From an uncultured Lachnospiraceae bacterium (GTDB taxonomy: Bacteria; Bacillota; Clostridia; Lachnospirales; Lachnospiraceae), in contig CAMPBP010000041.1 of assembly GCA_946639085.1 (NCBI GenBank), forward strand, positions 1 to 8,697: a DNA stretch of 8,697 nt. Reading direction: 5' to 3'. Made by a program: the position numbers and the translations under genes. Shown one piece after another: positions 6,576 to 8,697 of the stretch. The notes below the pieces were generated by a model. It made no database searches, was not told the DNA's origin, and saw nothing but the letters and a program-made list of their open reading frames with translations. The first letter of the stretch is position 1. Each line of letters begins with the position of its first letter.

Positions 6576-7631
6576 CTATTCGCTCTTTCCGTTGTTATCT
6601 ACAAAGAAATCATACACTTTCTGTGTGATCAGATTCTTTCTGAATTCTTCTTTGCCGGTTTCTTTATACGCATCTTCCAGTGTCATGGTGCCGCCGTTGT
6701 ACATATCGATCATATTCTGAACATATGCGTCAAGTTCTTCATCGGAAACGGTAATTCCTTCTTTTTCCGCAATTGCCTCAACCACCAGCTCCTGCTTTGC
6801 AAGTCTCTCGGTAAGTTCCTCCATCGAGGTTCCGTTGTTGATGAAAAAGGTTTCAAGATCAACTCCGTTCTGCTGTGCGTAAGGAGTGTAATAATCGCTT
6901 AAATACTGTTTCTGTTTTTCCACCAGATCTGCGGGAACAGTTCCCCAAACGGTACCGTCCACAACTTTTTCAAGTATCTCAGCGATCACGTCCGTGCCGT
7001 AATCCTGATTGAAGTATGCATCCAATACATCCTTTGTGGCTTTGATATATTCCTCTTTGGTGGAATAGTTGTTGGCCTGAAGTGCAGATACCGTCTCGTC
7101 GCTTAAGGGCGGGATAATGTGTTTTGCAACAACCGTAAACTCGCAGTCTTTTCCTGCATAATCGGCATTGTGATAGTTCTCGGGAAATTTGAGAGAAAGA
7201 ACACGTTCCTCTCCTTCTTCCATTCCGATCATCCCGTCTTCAAAACCGTCTATGAAGGAATGGGAACCAAGCTCGAGAATGTAATCCGTGGATGTACCGC
7301 CTTCAAATGCCTCACCGTCGATCCTTCCTTCAAAATCGAGGATGACGATGTCACCGTTCTCTGCTGTCTTGTTCCATGAAAGTTCTTTTGCTTCACCTGC
7401 GTAAAACTGAGTGACGTACTGGTTAAGTATGTCTTCGGGAACCTCCTGCTTTTGTGAGGTTACCTCAAGTCCGGTGTATTGTCCGAGCTCGATGATACCT
7501 TCCTCACCCGTCTGATTTTCAGTCGAAACCTCGGTGGAAACCGATGCGACATCAGTGTCTTTTTCTTTGCAGCCTGCAAGGGCTAAACCCATTAAAACCG
7601 CCAAAACAGCGGCAAATACTCTCTTTTTCAT
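6576..7631 (-). CDS. Secreted trigger-factor-like FKBP peptidyl-prolyl isomerase lipoprotein
   Basis: This 351-residue protein has a lipoprotein signal peptide (MKKR start, lipobox ALAGC, Cys21) and a Thr/Ser/Glu-rich linker to about residue 45. An FKBP domain spans about 88-172: [16 protein letters not shown] at 91-106 and [20 protein letters not shown] at 121-140, then [17 protein letters not shown]. The remaining 180 residues resemble the helical chaperone domain of trigger factor. The N-terminal ribosome-binding domain of true trigger factor is missing. It should act outside the membrane, helping exported proteins fold, much as the unrelated parvulin PrsA does in Bacillus. AAGGA (7643-7639) precedes the ATG, and a strong promoter lies at 7666-7694. 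It is first in the transcript with xpt, a pairing with no obvious metabolic logic. Isomerase activity is unproven, since FKBP active-site residues were not checked by structure. Confidence 0.88.
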   Translation of the reverse strand: MKKRVFAAVLAVLMGLALAGCKEKDTDVASVSTEVSTENQTGEEGIIELGQYTGLEVTSQKQEVPEDILNQYVTQFYAGEAKELSWNKTAENGDIVILDFEGRIDGEAFEGGTSTDYILELGSHSFIDGFEDGMIGMEEGEERVLSLKFPENYHNADYAGKDCEFTVVAKHIIPPLSDETVSALQANNYSTKEEYIKATKDVLDAYFNQDYGTDVIAEILEKVVDGTVWGTVPADLVEKQKQYLSDYYTPYAQQNGVDLETFFINNGTSMEELTERLAKQELVVEAIAEKEGITVSDEELDAYVQNMIDMYNGGTMTLEDAYKETGKEEFRKNLITQKVYDFFVDNNGKSE

Positions 7632-7665
7632 ATGTCTTTCCTTTTTATTTTATTCAAGCCTTATC

Positions 7666-7694
7666 ATTATAATTCCATGTACAGACAATGTCCA
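7666..7694 (-). promoter_or_regulatory. Near-consensus housekeeping promoter for the isomerase-xpt transcript
   Basis: TGGACA (7694-7689), exactly 17 bases, then a perfect TATAAT (7671-7666) read on the minus strand. This is a strong sigma-A promoter with one mismatch in the -35. It predicts a start near 7659 and a leader of only about 28 bases, too short for a riboswitch. Confidence 0.82.
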
Positions 7695-7719
7695 CAACAG
7701 AAGATATAAAAGATCTATT

Positions 7720-7738
7720 AAGAACAAAAAAGGTTCTT
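7720..7738. repeat. Inverted repeat touching the -35 of the plus-strand promoter
   Basis: AAGAAC (7720-7725) and GTTCTT (7733-7738) are perfect 6-base inverted arms around an A-rich 7-base spacer. The right arm covers the first two bases of the -35 box at 7737-7742 and the repeat lies between the two divergent promoters. The position fits a regulator site; no T-run follows, so it is not a terminator. The arms are short and chance is possible. Confidence 0.35.
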
Positions 7739-7765
7739 GCCCGCAAAATGAATAAATGCTATACT
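7737..7765 (+). promoter_or_regulatory. Housekeeping promoter with extended -10 for the small membrane protein gene
   Basis: TTGCCC (7737-7742), a 17-base spacer and TATACT (7760-7765), with TG one base before the -10 (TGCTATACT). It predicts a start near 7772 and a leader of about 58 bases. It diverges from the isomerase promoter, with about 43 bases between the two -35 boxes. Confidence 0.72.
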
Positions 7766-7773
7766 TTTTCGTG

Positions 7774-7805
7774 CGTATGATTGGGGAAAATCCCATATTC
7801 ATGCG
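7774..7805 (+). promoter_or_regulatory. Leader-RNA stem-loop upstream of the small membrane protein gene
   Basis: The outer stem pairs CGTATGA (7774-7780) with TCATGCG (7799-7805), with one G-U pair. The inner stem pairs TGGGG (7782-7786) with TCCCA (7791-7795) around AAAA, with a small internal loop between. It starts almost at the predicted 5' end and stops 9 bases before the ribosome binding site. There is no T-run, so it does not terminate. It may stabilise the mRNA or act as a control element; it matches no riboswitch class I know. Confidence 0.45.
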
Positions 7806-7814
7806 AGATTGGTT

Positions 7815-7821
7815 AAGGAGG
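7815..7821 (+). promoter_or_regulatory. Ribosome binding site that decides the start of the small membrane protein
   Basis: A perfect AAGGAGG lies 8 bases before the ATG at 7830. An in-frame TTG at 7809 lies upstream of this site and has no site of its own, so it is rejected as the start. Confidence 0.85.
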
Positions 7822-7829
7822 TTATTCAC

Positions 7830-8303
7830 ATGCCTACAGCGTGGATAGTAACAATAATAGTACTGGCTGTTTCGATAGCTTTGGTAGTGGTTTTATATTT
7901 CCTCGGAAAGAAGGCGCAGAAGCGTCAGGCTGAGCAGGAAGCTCAGATGGAAGCTTACAAGCAGTCGGTTTCAATGCTTATAATCGATAAGAAGAAAATG
8001 AGACTTAACGAGGCGGGACTTCCTCAGGCGGTCATCGATCAGGCTCCCAAGCTTATGAGAAGAGCCAAGCTTCCCATCGTTAAAGCCAAGGTCGGTCCTC
8101 AGATAATGAGTCTTGTCTGTGATGATAAGATATTTGATTCCGTTCCCGTAAAGAAGGAAGTAAAAGCCGTAATAAGCGGTATTTACATTACCGAAGTCAA
8201 AGGACTTCACGGAAAGACCTCAACCGCAGCCGCACCCAAGAAAGGTTTCAAAGCCTGGGTTGAGAAGATGCAGGAAAAGGCAGGCGCCAAGAGCGTTAAA
8301 TAA
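7830..8303 (+). CDS. Conserved small single-pass membrane protein, function unknown
   Basis: The 157-residue protein is not assigned to a named family here, though I recall similar uncharacterised proteins in Lachnospiraceae. Residues 4-26 form one hydrophobic helix, followed at once by GKKAQKRQ, so by the positive-inside rule the N-terminus faces out and the rest is cytoplasmic. Residues 27-45 (Gln/Glu/Ala/Lys) may form a short helical stalk. A compact middle region (about 48-125) contains MLIIDKKKMRLNEAGLP, KAKVGPQIMSLVCDDK and VKAVISGIYITEVKGL. The C-terminal 30 residues are Lys/Ala-rich with an amphipathic KGFKAWVEKMQEKAG. It has its own promoter, a structured leader and a strong ribosome binding site, and is the only plus-strand gene. 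Its end overlaps the convergent DUF1934-like gene by 8 bases. No catalytic motif is visible; a scaffold or membrane-anchoring role would be guesswork. Confidence 0.85.
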   Translation: MPTAWIVTIIVLAVSIALVVVLYFLGKKAQKRQAEQEAQMEAYKQSVSMLIIDKKKMRLNEAGLPQAVIDQAPKLMRRAKLPIVKAKVGPQIMSLVCDDKIFDSVPVKKEVKAVISGIYITEVKGLHGKTSTAAAPKKGFKAWVEKMQEKAGAKSVK

Positions 8304-8697
8304 CGGTGATCTCTATAGTGGTTTCGTTTTCACCGGCAAATTCGTCATTGATCTCCATGTCATATACGGCATGGAGATTTATTTTTTCTTTATCCACATA
8401 TACCGAAAGATCTTTTGTGTAAACACACATCTTAAATATTCCGAAGGGCGTTACGTAATCGGACTTATGCGCGGTTTCTTTCTCATAAATGAAATTTGAA
8501 GTGAGCAATCCTTTTCTTGTCATCTCAAAAGACGAATCGGATATTTTAAGCATCACTTTGTCCGGAACCGGTTCTTCGTCGGTCACTTCTTCATATGTAA
8601 CGTAGAGTTTTCCGTTCCTGTCATAAAGCTTTCCGAAAGCAGTCACGGAAACGACGGATTCTTCGCTTGCTGCGCCGCCTTCGATATATTGATTTCC
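8296..8697 (-). CDS. DUF1934 (YwiB-like) family protein, 5' end outside the window
   Basis: The frame is open from the right edge to the TAA at 8298-8296, giving 133 residues without a start codon. The GTG at 8646 is an internal Val codon, since the frame stays open and family-like upstream of it. The pattern fits the calycin-like beta-barrel family DUF1934 (B. subtilis YwiB): GKLYVTYEE, then MTRKGLL, FIYEKET, the hallmark VTPFGIFKMCVYTKDL, and the final strands HAVYDMEIN and ETTIEITVI. The family usually has about 140-150 residues, so only a few N-terminal residues are missing. The protein is predicted to be cytoplasmic and its function is unknown. In B. subtilis the relative lies beside argS, which could be looked for just beyond this edge. 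The 3' end overlaps the convergent membrane protein gene, leaving no room for a terminator between them. Confidence 0.82.
   Translation of the reverse strand, partial: GNQYIEGGAASEESVVSVTAFGKLYDRNGKLYVTYEEVTDEEPVPDKVMLKISDSSFEMTRKGLLTSNFIYEKETAHKSDYVTPFGIFKMCVYTKDLSVYVDKEKINLHAVYDMEINDEFAGENETTIEITVI

Noticed and set aside
7632..7694. Purine riboswitch controlling the isomerase-xpt transcript
   Set aside because: The predicted leader after the strong promoter is only about 28 bases, too short for an aptamer, and no aptamer core is visible.
8296..8646. Complete small gene starting at the GTG at 8646
   Set aside because: The frame stays open to the window edge, upstream codons fit the DUF1934 pattern, and no ribosome binding site precedes the GTG, so it is a partial gene.
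1..8697. Mobile element, prophage, CRISPR array or defence system
   Set aside because: No transposase, integrase, repeat-spacer array, attachment-like direct repeats or defence-type genes were found; gene content is ordinary chromosomal.

Overview
The window looks like chromosome of an anaerobic Gram-positive bacterium of the class Clostridia, most likely a Lachnospiraceae relative. The reasons are moderate G+C, strong AGGAGG-type ribosome binding sites, lipoproteins with a Cys lipobox, and a nucleoside ABC transporter and xanthine phosphoribosyltransferase of the Firmicutes type. The assignment rests on protein resemblance from memory, not on a search. No mobile element, CRISPR array, rRNA or tRNA was seen, and no intergenic stretch exceeds about 200 bases.

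Almost everything lies on the minus strand and reads right to left. From a near-consensus promoter at 7666-7694 come a secreted trigger-factor-like prolyl isomerase lipoprotein (6576-7631) and, 11 bases later, xanthine phosphoribosyltransferase xpt (5965-6564). A 129-base gap with a probable second promoter leads to a BMP-family nucleoside-binding lipoprotein (4639-5835). A textbook intrinsic terminator (4542-4583) then separates the binding protein from the rest of its transporter: the double ATPase (TTG start, 2995-4527) and two overlapping permeases (1881-3005 and 890-1888). A histidine phosphatase (258-890) overlaps the last permease by one base, and the 5' end of a GMP synthase ATP-pyrophosphatase gene (1-229) runs off the left edge.

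The genes make metabolic sense together. The transporter probably imports purine nucleosides, Xpt turns xanthine into XMP, and GuaA aminates XMP to GMP, so the cluster resembles a purine salvage unit that makes GMP without passing through IMP dehydrogenase. The terminator between binding protein and ATPase probably sets the usual excess of binding protein over membrane components.

On the right, a small single-pass membrane protein of unknown function (7830-8303, plus strand) has its own promoter and a structured leader. It converges on, and overlaps by 8 bases, a DUF1934/YwiB-like gene (8296-8697, minus) whose start lies outside the window.

I found no convincing new multi-gene system. The best second-look items are the terminator inside the transporter operon, the Xpt-transporter-GuaA linkage with a GuaA that lacks an N-terminal glutaminase domain, the altered ABC signature motif, and the short RNA hairpins in two leaders.
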